Shown in pieces: positions 28,764 through 37,238 of a stretch of 64,000 bases of DNA (its first letter is position 1; each line of letters starts with the position of its first letter). The notes under the pieces are model-generated. The model made no database searches, was not told where the DNA came from, and saw only the letters and a list, made by a program, of their open reading frames with translations. The stretch is from Myxococcales bacterium (GTDB lineage: Bacteria > Myxococcota_A > Bradymonadia > UBA7976 > UBA1532). The stretch is taken from the NCBI GenBank assembly GCA_020633465.1, contig JACKDN010000003.1, positions 372,001 through 436,000 of the forward strand, given 5' to 3'. A program made the position numbers and the translations under genes.

Positions 28764-28826
28764 GGGACGAATGCTAGATCCGTCCGCGCGGCAATGCACG
28801 CCGGAAGGGCCTCGCCGCGCATCGGC

Positions 28827-28855
28827 TTGATCTTCGACCCCGCCTCGGGTACACA
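28827..28855 (+). promoter_or_regulatory. Candidate promoter of the rplM-rpsI operon
   Basis: TTGATC (28827-28832), a 17-bp spacer and TACACA (28850-28855) lie about 95 bp before the rplM start. A transcript from here would carry both copies of the hairpin repeat at 28869-28939 in its leader. Confidence 0.4.
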
Positions 28856-28868
28856 GCTGAGCCCTTTG

Positions 28869-28939
28869 TCCCGGCCCGCCGGTTGGCGGGCCTCCCAGTT
28901 TCGCTCCCGGCCCGCCGGTTGGCGGGCAGCCCAGTTTCG
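28869..28939 (+). repeat. Two tandem 35-bp hairpin repeats in the rplM leader
   Basis: Copies at 28869-28903 and 28905-28939 differ at only two bases. Each contains a near-perfect hairpin (GGCCCGCC, loop GGTT, GGCGGGCC) followed by CCCAGTTTCG. The second ends 11 bases before the rplM ATG, next to the GAGGAT ribosome-binding site. Position suggests a translational or attenuation control element for ribosomal protein synthesis, or a simple duplication. Confidence 0.75.
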
Positions 28940-28950
28940 AGGATCACACC

Positions 28951-29415
28951 ATGAAGACGCGCTCCACCCCGACGGCCGAGGCCATCGCGAACCGCCAGTG
29001 GTTCGTGGTCGATCTCGACGGTCAGGTCCTGGGTCGGGCCGCTGCTCGCATCGCGCACGTGCTGCGCGGCAAGCACAAGCCCACCTTCACCCCGCACATC
29101 GACGACGGTGACTACGTGATCATCGTCAACGCCGAGAAGGTGAAGCTGACCGGCGCCAAGCTCCAGGACAAGATGTACTGGAAGCACACCGGCTTCGTCG
29201 GCGGCATCAAGGGCCAGACGGCCGAAGAGGTGCTCGCCCGCGACCCCGGCCACATCATCACCAAGGCGGTCAAGGGCATGCTGCCCCGCGGCCCCCTCGG
29301 CCGGGCGATGCTGAAGAAGATGAAGGTCTACGCGGGCCCCGACCACGGGCACGAGGCCCAGCAGCCCAAGCCGCTCGACCTGAACGACCTGCTGAAGAAG
29401 TCGTCCGCGGCCTGA
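28951..29415 (+). CDS. rplM: 50S ribosomal protein L13
   Basis: A 154-residue early-assembly protein of the large ribosomal subunit. It shows the family core: WFVVDLDGQVLGRAAARIAH, GDYVIIVNAEKVKLTGAKLQ, KMYWKHTGFVGGIK and the characteristic KGMLPRGPLGRAMLKKMKVY. The N-terminal stretch before the core is slightly longer than in E. coli. It is followed by rpsI, the universal L13-S9 pairing. In E. coli the rplM leader is the target of autoregulation, which makes the duplicated hairpins just upstream noteworthy. Identity is certain. Confidence 0.98.
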   Translation: MKTRSTPTAEAIANRQWFVVDLDGQVLGRAAARIAHVLRGKHKPTFTPHIDDGDYVIIVNAEKVKLTGAKLQDKMYWKHTGFVGGIKGQTAEEVLARDPGHIITKAVKGMLPRGPLGRAMLKKMKVYAGPDHGHEAQQPKPLDLNDLLKKSSAA

Positions 29416-29552
29416 GCCGACGGGCACCTGTTTCGCGCTTTAGATAACACTTTCGCGCGCGCGCATTTTCGACAACCGCTCCCCGACGAGGCTCTGCCCG
29501 GGGGGGTTCAAAACGGCCGATGGCCGGGCGCACGCGACACTGGGAGAGAACG

Positions 29553-29951
29553 ATGATCCAGCAGCCTGAGCAGTGGTCGGCCGTGGGCCGGCGCAAGTCG
29601 GCCGTCGCCCGCATCTACCTGCGGCCGGGGACCGGCAACATCACGGTCAACAACCGCGCGTTCGACGACTACTTCCCCCGGGCCACCGGGCGGATGCAGA
29701 TCCTGCAGCCCCTCGAGCTGACCGAGACGCACGAGAAGTTCGACATCGTGATCAACGTGAACGGCGGCGGCCAGAGCGGCCAGGCCGGGGCCGTGCGCCA
29801 CGGCATCACGCGCGCGCTGATCAAGTACGACGAGGCGCTGCGCTCGCCGCTGAAGCGCGCCGGCTTCGTCACCCGCGACGCCCGCGAGGTCGAGCGCAAG
29901 AAGTACGGCCGTCCCGGCGCCCGCAAGCGCTTCCAGTTCAGCAAGCGCTGA
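29553..29951 (+). CDS. rpsI: 30S ribosomal protein S9
   Basis: A 132-residue small-subunit protein whose C-terminal tail reaches the decoding site. Visible core: SAVGRRKSAVARIYLRPGTG, GQAGAVRHGITRALI and the basic end ARKRFQFSKR. The ATG at 29553 follows GGGAGAGAACG. An earlier in-frame start at 29520 would add a non-conserved leader and was rejected. The 137-bp gap after rplM holds an AT-richer stretch (TTTAGATAACACTTTCG at about 29439) not assigned to any signal. argC starts 2 bases after the stop. Confidence 0.98.
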   Translation: MIQQPEQWSAVGRRKSAVARIYLRPGTGNITVNNRAFDDYFPRATGRMQILQPLELTETHEKFDIVINVNGGGQSGQAGAVRHGITRALIKYDEALRSPLKRAGFVTRDAREVERKKYGRPGARKRFQFSKR

Positions 29952-29953
29952 TC

Positions 29954-30988
29954 TTGGGGTCGGTCGACCAGGTCCCGGTCGTCCTGGTCGGGGCCACCGG
30001 GTACACCGGGGTCGAGGCCCTGCGCCTCCTGCACGCGCACCCCGGCGTCCGCCTGGCGGGCCTGTGCGCCGACCGGCGCGCGGGCCAGCCCCTCGCCGAT
30101 CACCTGCCCGCTTGGACCGACATCCCGCTGCCGCCCGTCGAGCGCTTCGACGCCGACGCGGTGGCGGCGTCGGGGGCCATCGCCATGCTGGCGGTGCCCC
30201 ACGGGACGGCGCAGACCACCACCGCCGAGCTGTTGGCGCGGGGCGTGCGGGTCATCGACCTGAGCGCCGACCACCGCTTCGACGATCCCGCCGTGTACGC
30301 CGCGGTCTACGCGCCGCACCAGCACCCCGAGTCGTTGAAGCACACGGTGTACGGCCTGCCCGAGCTGCACCGCGCGTCGATCCGCGAGGCCCGGCTGGTC
30401 GGCGTGCCCGGCTGCTATCCGACGGCGGTGACGTTGGCGGCGCTGCCCGCGGTTCGGGCCGGGCTGCTGGCCGAGGGCGAGGCGGTGCTGGCCGACTGCA
30501 AGTCCGGGGTGACCGGCGCGGGCCGCTCGCCGGGGCCGGGCAACATCTTCGGCGAGACCTCCGAGGGGTTCCGCGCCTACAAGACGCTGGCCCACCGGCA
30601 CGCGCCCGAGATGGCGCGCAACCTGGGCGGGCGGACGGTGCACTTCGTACCGCACCTGGTGCCGATGAACCGGGGCATCCTGGCGACGGTGTACCTGCGG
30701 CTGGCCCCCGGCGTCGACGCCGCGCGCGTGCGGGACGCCTACGCCACGGCCTACGCGGACGAGCCCTTCGTCAGCGTGCTGCCCGACGGCGCCCACCCCG
30801 ACACCCGCAACGTGCGCGGCACCAACCGCTGCCACGTCGGCCTGTTCGTCGCCGATCGGCTGCTGTGCGTGCAGTCGGCGATCGACAACCTGGGCAAGGG
30901 CGCCGCCGGCCAGGCCGTGCAGTGCCTGAACCTGATGGCCGGGCGGCCCGAGACCGAGGGCCTGACCCAGGCCGCGCTGTTCCCGTGA
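29954..30988 (+). CDS. argC: N-acetyl-gamma-glutamyl-phosphate reductase
   Basis: A 344-residue NADPH-dependent reductase of arginine biosynthesis, converting N-acetylglutamyl phosphate to the semialdehyde. The Rossmann start VPVVLVGATGYTGVEALRLL, the catalytic Cys in GVPGCYPTAV (about residue 154), KSGVTGAGRSP and the HRHAPEM region are all present. No ATG fits. The TTG at 29954, two bases after the rpsI stop, gives the shortest intact N-terminus. No other arg gene is nearby, so its tight linkage to ribosomal genes probably gives growth-rate-coupled expression. Identity is near certain. Confidence 0.95.
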   Translation: MGSVDQVPVVLVGATGYTGVEALRLLHAHPGVRLAGLCADRRAGQPLADHLPAWTDIPLPPVERFDADAVAASGAIAMLAVPHGTAQTTTAELLARGVRVIDLSADHRFDDPAVYAAVYAPHQHPESLKHTVYGLPELHRASIREARLVGVPGCYPTAVTLAALPAVRAGLLAEGEAVLADCKSGVTGAGRSPGPGNIFGETSEGFRAYKTLAHRHAPEMARNLGGRTVHFVPHLVPMNRGILATVYLRLAPGVDAARVRDAYATAYADEPFVSVLPDGAHPDTRNVRGTNRCHVGLFVADRLLCVQSAIDNLGKGAAGQAVQCLNLMAGRPETEGLTQAALFP

Positions 30989-31007
30989 GCCCCGCGGCGG
31001 TCCGCTG

Positions 31008-31394
31008 ATGTGCGGCCCCCTGCTGTTGGGTCTGGTGGGCGGCTTCGCGCTCGAGCTGTGGGTGCTCATCCAGATCGGCGCGCGGGTCGGCGCGCTCGAG
31101 ACCATCTTCCTCGTCTTCCTCACCGCCGCGATCGGCATGGCCCTGGTGCGCGGCCAGAGCCTCACCACCCTCGACCGCCTGCGCCGCGGCCACGCCGAGC
31201 GCGCCGAGGTCATCGAGGGTCCGCTGCTGCTGGTCGCCGCGCTGCTGTTGCTGCTGCCGGGCTTCGTCTCGGACGCGGTCGGCGCGCTGCTGCTGATCCC
31301 GCCCCTGCGCCGCCTGGTGGCGCGCAAGCTGTTCGAGCGCTTCGGCCGCGGGGGACCGGGCGGCGACGACACGATCATCGTCATCCGGCGCTGA
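31008..31394 (+). CDS. fxsA: FxsA-family cytoplasmic membrane protein
   Basis: A 128-residue protein of the FxsA family. It has three to four hydrophobic segments: LLLGLVGGFALELWVLIQIG, ETIFLVFLTAAIGMALVRGQ, and PLLLVAALLLLLPGFVSDAV, the last containing the conserved PGF.SD motif before ALLLIPPLRRLV. In E. coli FxsA modulates exclusion of phage T7 by the F plasmid; its molecular role is unknown. The short charged C-terminus is typical. It is likely in the same transcript as argC, starting 20 bp after its stop. A GC hairpin follows the stop. Confidence 0.9.
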   Translation: MCGPLLLGLVGGFALELWVLIQIGARVGALETIFLVFLTAAIGMALVRGQSLTTLDRLRRGHAERAEVIEGPLLLVAALLLLLPGFVSDAVGALLLIPPLRRLVARKLFERFGRGGPGGDDTIIVIRR

Positions 31395-31397
31395 GCC

Positions 31398-31419
31398 GCC
31401 GGCGCTTCGCGGCGCCGGC
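31398..31419 (+). terminator. GC hairpin after fxsA
   Basis: An 8-bp perfect stem (GCCGGCGC / GCGCCGGC) with loop TTCGCG begins 4 bases after the fxsA stop. A good promoter for the next gene starts just downstream. No U-run follows, so termination is plausible but unproven. Confidence 0.4.
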
Positions 31420-31421
31420 CG

Positions 31422-31450
31422 TTGCGCGGCAGGGCGCAGTCGTCTAGCGT
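31422..31450 (+). promoter_or_regulatory. Candidate promoter of the cyclophilin gene
   Basis: TTGCGC (31422-31427), a 17-bp spacer and TAGCGT (31445-31450), 33 bp before the ATG at 31483. It lies directly after the hairpin closing the rplM-fxsA unit, supporting a new transcription start. Confidence 0.45.
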
Positions 31451-31482
31451 GCCGTCGGACTTCGAACCCGAGGGAGGGACAC

Positions 31483-32013
31483 ATGGAGAAGATGTTCGAT
31501 CCGCCGGCCGTGGACGTGCCCGGCGACGGCGACCTGTACGTCGAGATCCAGACGCGCCTGGGCACCATCAAGGGCCGCCTGTACGAGAAGCGCGCGCCGA
31601 AGACCGTGGCCAACTTCGTCGGCCTCGCGACCGGCAAGATCACCGGCAAGCCCTTCTACGACGGCATCATCTTCCACCGCTGCATCCCCGACTTCATGGT
31701 GCAGGCGGGCTGCCCCAACGGGCAGGGCACCGGCGGACCGGGCTACGTCATCAAGGACGAGTTCCACCCCGAGCTGCGCCACGATCGCGGCGGCCTGTTC
31801 AGCATGGCCAACCGCGGGCCCAACACCGGCGGCAGCCAGTTCTTCGTCACCGAGGTCGCGACGCCCTGGCTCGACAACAAGCACGCCATCTTCGGCGAGG
31901 TGATCGAGGGCCTCGAGATCGTGAAGCAGATGGCGCGGCAGCCCCAGAACCCGCGCAACAATCGCCCCCACCAGGACATCGCGATGGACAAGGTGACCGT
32001 CTACCGCGCCTGA
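31483..32013 (+). CDS. Cyclophilin-type peptidyl-prolyl cis-trans isomerase
   Basis: A 176-residue cytosolic cyclophilin that speeds proline isomerisation during folding. The catalytic and substrate-binding core is intact: FYDGIIFHRCIPDFMVQAGC (His-Arg and Phe/Met/Gln), GSQFFVT and DNKHAIFGEVIEGLEIV. There is no signal peptide, and an acidic 18-residue N-terminal lead precedes the domain. GAGGGAGGG lies 5-10 bases upstream of the ATG. It has its own candidate promoter and stands 69 bp before the porin gene. Identity is secure; the specific client is unknown. Confidence 0.94.
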   Translation: MEKMFDPPAVDVPGDGDLYVEIQTRLGTIKGRLYEKRAPKTVANFVGLATGKITGKPFYDGIIFHRCIPDFMVQAGCPNGQGTGGPGYVIKDEFHPELRHDRGGLFSMANRGPNTGGSQFFVTEVATPWLDNKHAIFGEVIEGLEIVKQMARQPQNPRNNRPHQDIAMDKVTVYRA

Positions 32014-32082
32014 TCGCCGATCGGGCCGTGAACTCGGCGGGCCTTGTGGGTATGGTGCTGAGACGCACCCCCGGGAGGCTCG

Positions 32083-33387
32083 ATGCGCGCGACGTCGTGG
32101 GCGGTGGCAGCTGCCATCGTGAGCGGGGCGGTCACCGCCCAGGCGAACCCCTTCTTCATCGGTCGTTACGGCGGGCTCCGCGAGGGGCCCACCGACACCG
32201 GGCCCTTCTCGCTGTACTGGAACCCGGCCGGCCTCGCCGTGCCGGGGGGCCGCATCGGGCTGCACGTGCAGGGGCTGATGCGCCACGCCACGTACGACCG
32301 GCCGGCGGGGGCCAACGACGTGCCGCCCGAGTTCGAGCGGGTCAACGCGGGCAAGGCGACGGCCTCGTCCGGCGGCGTCGTGCCCGCCATCACCGGGGGG
32401 TACGGCTTCGAGATCGCCGACGACTACGTGCTGGGCGTCGGCGCCGGCTTCTTCATCGCGCGCGCGGGGGTGGTCGCGTGGGACGAGGATCTCGCCGCGC
32501 CCGAAGAGCACCCCGGCGCGGTGGACGGCCCGCAGCGCTGGGCGGCCATCAACACGTCGCTGCTGATCCTCAGCCCGACGGTGGGTGTGGGCTTCGCGCA
32601 CCGCCCCACCGGCCTGTCGGTGGGGCTGGCGCCGGTGTTCAACGTGGTCTCGCTGTCGACGGTGCGGGCCCGCAACCCCGACCGCAGCGAGCGGCTGTTC
32701 GATCAGGGCGGCACGCTGGCCGAGGGGCGTATCCTGCTCGACGGCGGTGAGGACTTCGGGGTCACGCTGACCGCGGGCATGCGGTGGCAGCCCGACGACG
32801 ATCTGGCGTTCGCGTTCAGCTGGGTCGGCGGCCGCGAATACGACGTCCGCGGCACGGGCTACGTGACCTTCGGGGTCGCGCCCGAGACGACGGCCGACGC
32901 GCGCATCCCCCTGCAGGTGCCGCACACCTTCCGGCTGGGCGCCGACGTGGCCGCCACCGACTGGCTGGTGGTGCGGCCGCTGGCCGAGTACTCGAACTGG
33001 TCGGTGATGGACCGGCAGGTGGTCACCAACGTCGACAACGGCGAGGCGCTGATCATCATCGAGCGCGACTTCCAGGACACGCTGGCGGCCAAGGTGCGCT
33101 TCGACTTCGTGCTCAACGACCGCTGGGTGCTGCAGCTGGGCGGCGGCTACGAGACGGGCGCCACGCCCCCGCAGACGCACGAGCCCGGGCTGGCCGAGGG
33201 CGACAGCTGGCACGCCGCGGCGGGCTTCACCGTCGACCTGACCGAGCAGCTGAAGCTGACCGCCAGCTACTGGTGGCACCAGTTCCACGAGGTCGAGGTG
33301 ACCGACAGCATCCAGGAGCCCTCGGTGAACGGCACCTACACCGACCGCCGCCAGTACCTGACCGTCGACCTCGAGGTGAGCCTGTGA
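32083..33387 (+). CDS. FadL/OmpP1-like outer-membrane porin
   Basis: A 434-residue predicted outer-membrane beta-barrel. The signal peptide (SWAVAAAIVSGAVTAQANP) ends before FFIGRYGGLREG and the FadL-type phrase SLYWNPAGLA. Alternating hydrophobic strands follow, with an aromatic-rich end (DRRQYLTVDLEVSL rather than a terminal Phe). FadL-type channels import hydrophobic compounds such as long-chain fatty acids. The stop overlaps the ATG of a lipoprotein gene by one base, so porin, lipoprotein and a small membrane protein probably form one envelope operon. The substrate is unknown. Confidence 0.85.
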   Translation: MRATSWAVAAAIVSGAVTAQANPFFIGRYGGLREGPTDTGPFSLYWNPAGLAVPGGRIGLHVQGLMRHATYDRPAGANDVPPEFERVNAGKATASSGGVVPAITGGYGFEIADDYVLGVGAGFFIARAGVVAWDEDLAAPEEHPGAVDGPQRWAAINTSLLILSPTVGVGFAHRPTGLSVGLAPVFNVVSLSTVRARNPDRSERLFDQGGTLAEGRILLDGGEDFGVTLTAGMRWQPDDDLAFAFSWVGGREYDVRGTGYVTFGVAPETTADARIPLQVPHTFRLGADVAATDWLVVRPLAEYSNWSVMDRQVVTNVDNGEALIIIERDFQDTLAAKVRFDFVLNDRWVLQLGGGYETGATPPQTHEPGLAEGDSWHAAAGFTVDLTEQLKLTASYWWHQFHEVEVTDSIQEPSVNGTYTDRRQYLTVDLEVSL

Positions 33388-34646
33388 TGCGCCGCGCCCT
33401 GCTGCTGCTGATGGCGCTGCTGGTCGCGACGACCGGGTGCAGCGACGACACCCCGCGCAGCGATTACGACGACTTTCGCGAGCGCACGCGCGAGCGGCGC
33501 GAGAACGCCTGCATCCCGACGGGGCCGCCCGAGAGCCGCTACAGCGACGTCAACGGGCGGTGGTTCGTCTACGCGCTGCTGGCCACCGGCATCGAGCTGG
33601 GGCTGCGGGTCGAGCTCAGCGGCGGCAACGGCACGCCGCCCGAGGAGCTGGCGGCGCGCTTCTGGCTGGACCGGCACGATCCGGACACCGATCCGCCCAT
33701 CGCCGAGGTGGTGACGCAGGTCGACGAGCAGGGGCAGTTCGTGCTCGAGGCCGATCTCACGCTGCCGGCGGATCTGCTCGGCGGCGACACCGACGTCGAG
33801 GCCAGCGTGGTCATGGACGTCGCGACGATCGCCGACGACGCCTGGTGCGGCAGCGCGACCGGCAACGTGACCGTGCCGATCGTCATCGACCTCGCCGGCA
33901 GCACCTTCTACGCCACGCGCGATCCCGACGACAGGCTGCAGAAGGGCGACGTGCCCTTCAAGTGCCCGTCGGACGACTGCGGGGGCACCACCGAGCCCGA
34001 CGCCGAGGCGCCCCCGGTGGGCGACGGCGGGCTGCCGCTCGACGGCGGGACGCCGCGGCCGCCGTCACCCGATCTGTCCGACGTGCCCAGCGTGCGCCGC
34101 GATCTCACCGGCCACTACCTGTTCCACGCGCGCCTCGCCGGCGCGGTGGCGCTGCGGCTGTGGCTGTCGATCCTGTACGCCGAGGCCCCGGCGCCCAACG
34201 GCGGCGTCACCGCCTTCCTCGAGGGCTCGCTGCGGCGCGAGGCGGACGCGCCGGGGACGCCGCCGCTGATCAACTTCACCGCCGACGTCGGGCCCGACGG
34301 CACCTTCGAGATTTGGCTGCCGGGCCTGTCGCTCGAGAGCCCGTTGGGCCAGGTCAACGCCGACATCCTGCTGACGTCGGCGACCCTGGAGCGCGGCTTC
34401 TGCGGCCGGGCCAACGGGGCGGTGCGCACGCCGATCATGCTCGACCTGGCGGGCACCGAGTTCGCGGTCACCCCGTGGACGCCGGGCACCGAGGCGCCCG
34501 ATCCGCTGCCGCGCAGCTGCGCCGAGGCGATCGCGTTGATCGAGGCGGGGCCGGATCCCGACGCCGGCGCGCCGCTGCCCGACGCCGCGCCGACGTCCGA
34601 CGCGGGCGCCCCGCCCCCGGACGCGGGCGCCGCCGACGGCGGCTGA
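33387..34646 (+). CDS. Lipoprotein with two copies of an unrecognised beta-rich domain
   Basis: A 419-residue lipoprotein (signal RRALLLLMALLVATTGC, lipobox TTGC). It contains two homologous halves, about residues 48-185 and 228-375. Shared landmarks are N/TGxW-or-HYxFxA at the start, a central Asp-rich V.ADLTLP / EIWLPGLSL segment, then WCGSATGNVTVPIVIDLAGS versus FCGRANGAVRTPIMLDLAGT, each followed by FYAT or FAVT. A Cys sits at the same place in each half. The linker and C-terminus are Asp/Ala/Pro/Gly-rich. No known family was recognised. Its coupling to the FadL-like porin suggests a surface or periplasmic partner of that channel. Confidence 0.82.
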   Translation: MRRALLLLMALLVATTGCSDDTPRSDYDDFRERTRERRENACIPTGPPESRYSDVNGRWFVYALLATGIELGLRVELSGGNGTPPEELAARFWLDRHDPDTDPPIAEVVTQVDEQGQFVLEADLTLPADLLGGDTDVEASVVMDVATIADDAWCGSATGNVTVPIVIDLAGSTFYATRDPDDRLQKGDVPFKCPSDDCGGTTEPDAEAPPVGDGGLPLDGGTPRPPSPDLSDVPSVRRDLTGHYLFHARLAGAVALRLWLSILYAEAPAPNGGVTAFLEGSLRREADAPGTPPLINFTADVGPDGTFEIWLPGLSLESPLGQVNADILLTSATLERGFCGRANGAVRTPIMLDLAGTEFAVTPWTPGTEAPDPLPRSCAEAIALIEAGPDPDAGAPLPDAAPTSDAGAPPPDAGAADGG

Positions 34647-34647
34647 C

Positions 34648-35112
34648 GTGGTCTTCTTCCTCGTCACGTGCGTCGCGATGGTGCCCTCGCCGTTCCTGGC
34701 CTACGGCGAGGCGTGGTGCATCCTGGTCGGCCTCGACGGCAGCCGATCGTGGATGGCCACCGCCTTCGCGGTCGCGCTGGGCCAGACCATCGGGTTCGGG
34801 CTGATCTACGTCTTCGGCAGCCAGCTCATCGGGCGCATCGCCCGTCTACGGCGCGCCCTCGATACGCTGGACGTCGAGCGCTTCCGCGAGAAGGCGCCGT
34901 GGTTCCTGGCCCTGGGGGCGCTGACGGGTGTGCCGCCGCACCTGGCGATGTGCGCCGTCGCGCCGGCCGTCGGCGTGCAGCTCGGCCGCCTGATGGCGCT
35001 GACGTTGGTGATGCGCAGCATCCGCTTCGGCGTGCTGGCCGGCGCACCCAACCGGTTCTCGGCGTACTTCGGCACCGACTGGCTGCCGACGTGGCTGACC
35101 GATCTGATCTGA
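34648..35112 (+). CDS. Small integral membrane protein, possibly VTT/YqaA-like
   Basis: A 154-residue protein with about four hydrophobic segments (VFFLVTCVAMVPSPFLAYG, MATAFAVALGQTIGFGLIYV, WFLALGALTGVPPHLAMCAV, GRLMALTLVMRSIRFGVLAG). The pattern PSPFLAYGEAWCILVG, with GALTGVPPHLAMCAVAPAVG near residue 90, recalls small VTT-fold proteins but no signature is decisive. The GTG at 34648 lies one base after the lipoprotein stop. It is probably the last gene of the porin-lipoprotein operon, since the next gene converges on it. Confidence 0.72.
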   Translation: MVFFLVTCVAMVPSPFLAYGEAWCILVGLDGSRSWMATAFAVALGQTIGFGLIYVFGSQLIGRIARLRRALDTLDVERFREKAPWFLALGALTGVPPHLAMCAVAPAVGVQLGRLMALTLVMRSIRFGVLAGAPNRFSAYFGTDWLPTWLTDLI

Positions 35113-35121
35113 GGCGGGCGA

Positions 35122-36960
35122 TCAGCGCTGCAGCGCCGCCCGGGCCAGGCGAAGGCGGGCGTTGAGATCGTCCACCTCGATGTTGCGGAAGCGCGGGGGT
35201 AGCAGGCGGCGGTTGCTGGCCTCGTGCACCGCCAAGAGCTCCATGTAGTCGATCATCTCGACCTCGCGCGTGGGCAGGAAGTCGTGCGCCGCCTGCGCCA
35301 GGTAGGGCGCGGTGATGACCGGCGGCGGCTCGTCGACCCCCTCGGGCAGCAGCCCCGACTTCAGATCGTCGTTGGCCATCAGCACCAGGGCCTCCAAGTC
35401 CGCCGCGGCGTAGCCCTCGAGGTCCTTCAAGATGGGCACGAGGGCCTCGTCGGGCAGATCGGCCTCGAGGCGGTGCCGGCGCAGCACCGCGCGCACGATG
35501 GCGCCGCGCTCCTCGGCGTTCTGGGGCGAGAAGAAGGGGATCTTCATGTCGAAGCGGCCCGGGCGCTTCATGTCGGTGTCCAGCTTGTCCGGCCGGTTGG
35601 TCATCATCATGAAGATGATCCGGCCGCGGTGCGTGGGATCCGACATGAACTCCTTCAGACGGGCGATGACGCGGCTGCTGACGCCGCCGTCGCTGTCGCC
35701 GGCGCCGCCGATCGAGCGGTCGCCCTCGTCGATCATCACCAGGATGTTGCCGAGGCCCTCGATGACGGTGAGCACCTTCTCGAGGTTGGCCTCGGTGCTG
35801 CCCACCCAGCGATCGCGGAAGTTGGTCAGGCGGAGGGCCGAGAGCCCGCTCTCGCGGGCGAAGGCCTCGGCGAGGAAGCTCTTGCCGGTGCCCATGGGGC
35901 CGACGAGCAGGACGCCCATCGGCACCTGCGCCTTGCGGCCCGCCTTGACGTGGTCGGCGATGCGCTGGAGGGCGACCTTGATGGGCTCCATGCCGCCGAC
36001 GTGGCTGAAGTCGTGGTCCGGCTTGATCAGCTCGACGAGGCCGGCGCACTCCTGCTCGAGGATCTCCTTCTTGCGCTCGGCGATCTGCTCGATGGGCAGC
36101 GGGGCCGGGCCCTCGAAGACGTCGCGGGCCTCGGCGCGGGCTTCGATCTCCGCGGTCGTGGGCGGCGGCGGCAGCTTCGGGGCGACGATGTCCTGAATCT
36201 GGCGCAGCTGTAGGCCGGCCGTCTCGCGCGTGAGCAGCTCGCCGCGCTCCGGCCCGAGGCCGGGCTGCAGGTGGGCAAGGAAGCGGGCGCGATCGAGATC
36301 GCCGGGCAGGGGCACCTTCAGCGCGCCCACGCGCGGGTTGCGCGTCACCCGGCTCGACAGGTCCGCCAGCGTCGTGGCCAGCAGGAGCACCACGTTGTCG
36401 CCCCGGACGATGTCCTCGGACAGGCTCCATCGATGCAGGCGGGCGGCGGCGGTCCGGTCGCCGAAGTTCAGGCTCTGGATCGCGCCGGCCGGCGCGATCA
36501 GATCGGCGTAGTGGATGATCGCCGCGGTGGGCCGGCCAGGGCGCTCGAGCAGCACCTCGATCAGCTCGAGCGCGACCTCGGGATCGCGCTCCTTGCGCAG
36601 CAGGATCCTCAGGTTCGCGGCGCGGCTCGCGGCCGGCGTCTTGTCCATGCCGCGCGGGGCGATCTGGGCCTCGCTGACGAAGCCCTCGGACACCAGGACG
36701 TCGGCGGCGATCGCCCACTGGGCGTCGTCGGCGAACCAGATGCCGCGGCTGGGATCGTAGTGCACCACCAGCTTCTCGCTGGGCGCGAAGAAGGCGTCGA
36801 GGAAGGCCGGCATGCTCCACACCCGGCGGGCGCACAGCACCTGATCGTGTACGTTGCCGTGCAGCACGAACTGACCGGTATCGGTCTGAAGGTAGCGGTC
36901 GCGCAGGCGCGCCATCCAGCCGGGAAGGTCGGGCGCGCGGGGCAGATCGGGGGTGGTCAT
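35122..36960 (-). CDS. CDC48-type AAA+ ATPase with degenerate N-terminal ATPase-like domain
   Basis: A 612-residue cytosolic protein. The C-terminal AAA+ module (about 320-520) is complete: HVGGMEPIKVAL, Walker A GPMGTGKS (354-361), a pore-loop-like RWVGSTEANLEKV, Walker B VMIDEGD (Asp-Glu about 411-412), an MTNRPD sensor-1 region and RPGRFD arginine finger. The N-terminal half (1-300) looks like an ATPase-like domain without Walker motifs. Overall it is like Ycf46/CDC48-class unfoldases. Upstream on the same strand, beyond a 278-bp gap, lie PspA/IM30-like and TerB-like genes. PspA belongs to the ESCRT-III superfamily, so this ATPase may act as a Vps4-like disassembly motor; that role is inference. 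Confidence 0.88.
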   Translation of the reverse strand: MTTPDLPRAPDLPGWMARLRDRYLQTDTGQFVLHGNVHDQVLCARRVWSMPAFLDAFFAPSEKLVVHYDPSRGIWFADDAQWAIAADVLVSEGFVSEAQIAPRGMDKTPAASRAANLRILLRKERDPEVALELIEVLLERPGRPTAAIIHYADLIAPAGAIQSLNFGDRTAAARLHRWSLSEDIVRGDNVVLLLATTLADLSSRVTRNPRVGALKVPLPGDLDRARFLAHLQPGLGPERGELLTRETAGLQLRQIQDIVAPKLPPPPTTAEIEARAEARDVFEGPAPLPIEQIAERKKEILEQECAGLVELIKPDHDFSHVGGMEPIKVALQRIADHVKAGRKAQVPMGVLLVGPMGTGKSFLAEAFARESGLSALRLTNFRDRWVGSTEANLEKVLTVIEGLGNILVMIDEGDRSIGGAGDSDGGVSSRVIARLKEFMSDPTHRGRIIFMMMTNRPDKLDTDMKRPGRFDMKIPFFSPQNAEERGAIVRAVLRRHRLEADLPDEALVPILKDLEGYAAADLEALVLMANDDLKSGLLPEGVDEPPPVITAPYLAQAAHDFLPTREVEMIDYMELLAVHEASNRRLLPPRFRNIEVDDLNARLRLARAALQR

Positions 36961-37238
36961 GGGCGGCTCCGGGTGCGAAGTGCACGGAGTCTCGCACGCG
37001 ACCGGGCCGCCAGCAACGGCGGGGGTGGGTAGGGGCGGCGGGCGTCGCCTCCGCGCAGGGGCACGACGGCACCGCTCGGTAGGTCCGGCGGGCGGTCAGC
37101 GGTCAGCTTTCAGCCGGGCCCGTCGTCGCGGGACGGCGGACGAGGTCGGTCGGCTCAGCCGCGGGTGATCGCCTTCGCTGGACGATCGCCGCGGCGAGTC
37201 GATGGGTGGGGCGGGCGGCGTGTACCGCGCTGACCCTG
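36961..37238. other. Intergenic region between PspA-like and AAA+ genes
   Basis: A 278-bp stretch with no convincing gene on either strand. It contains direct copies of a GGTCAGC motif at 37093-37115 (GCGGTCAGCGGTCAGCTTTC then AGC). The last part shares a 13-base word (GTCAGCTTTCAGC) with the inverted repeat at 50822-50969. It may hold the AAA+ gene's own promoter, but none was identified. Confidence 0.5.

Noticed and set aside
32028..32056. Promoter before the FadL-like gene (GTGAAC, 17 bp, TATGGT)
   Set aside because: The -35 matches poorly and nothing else supports it, so it was not listed.
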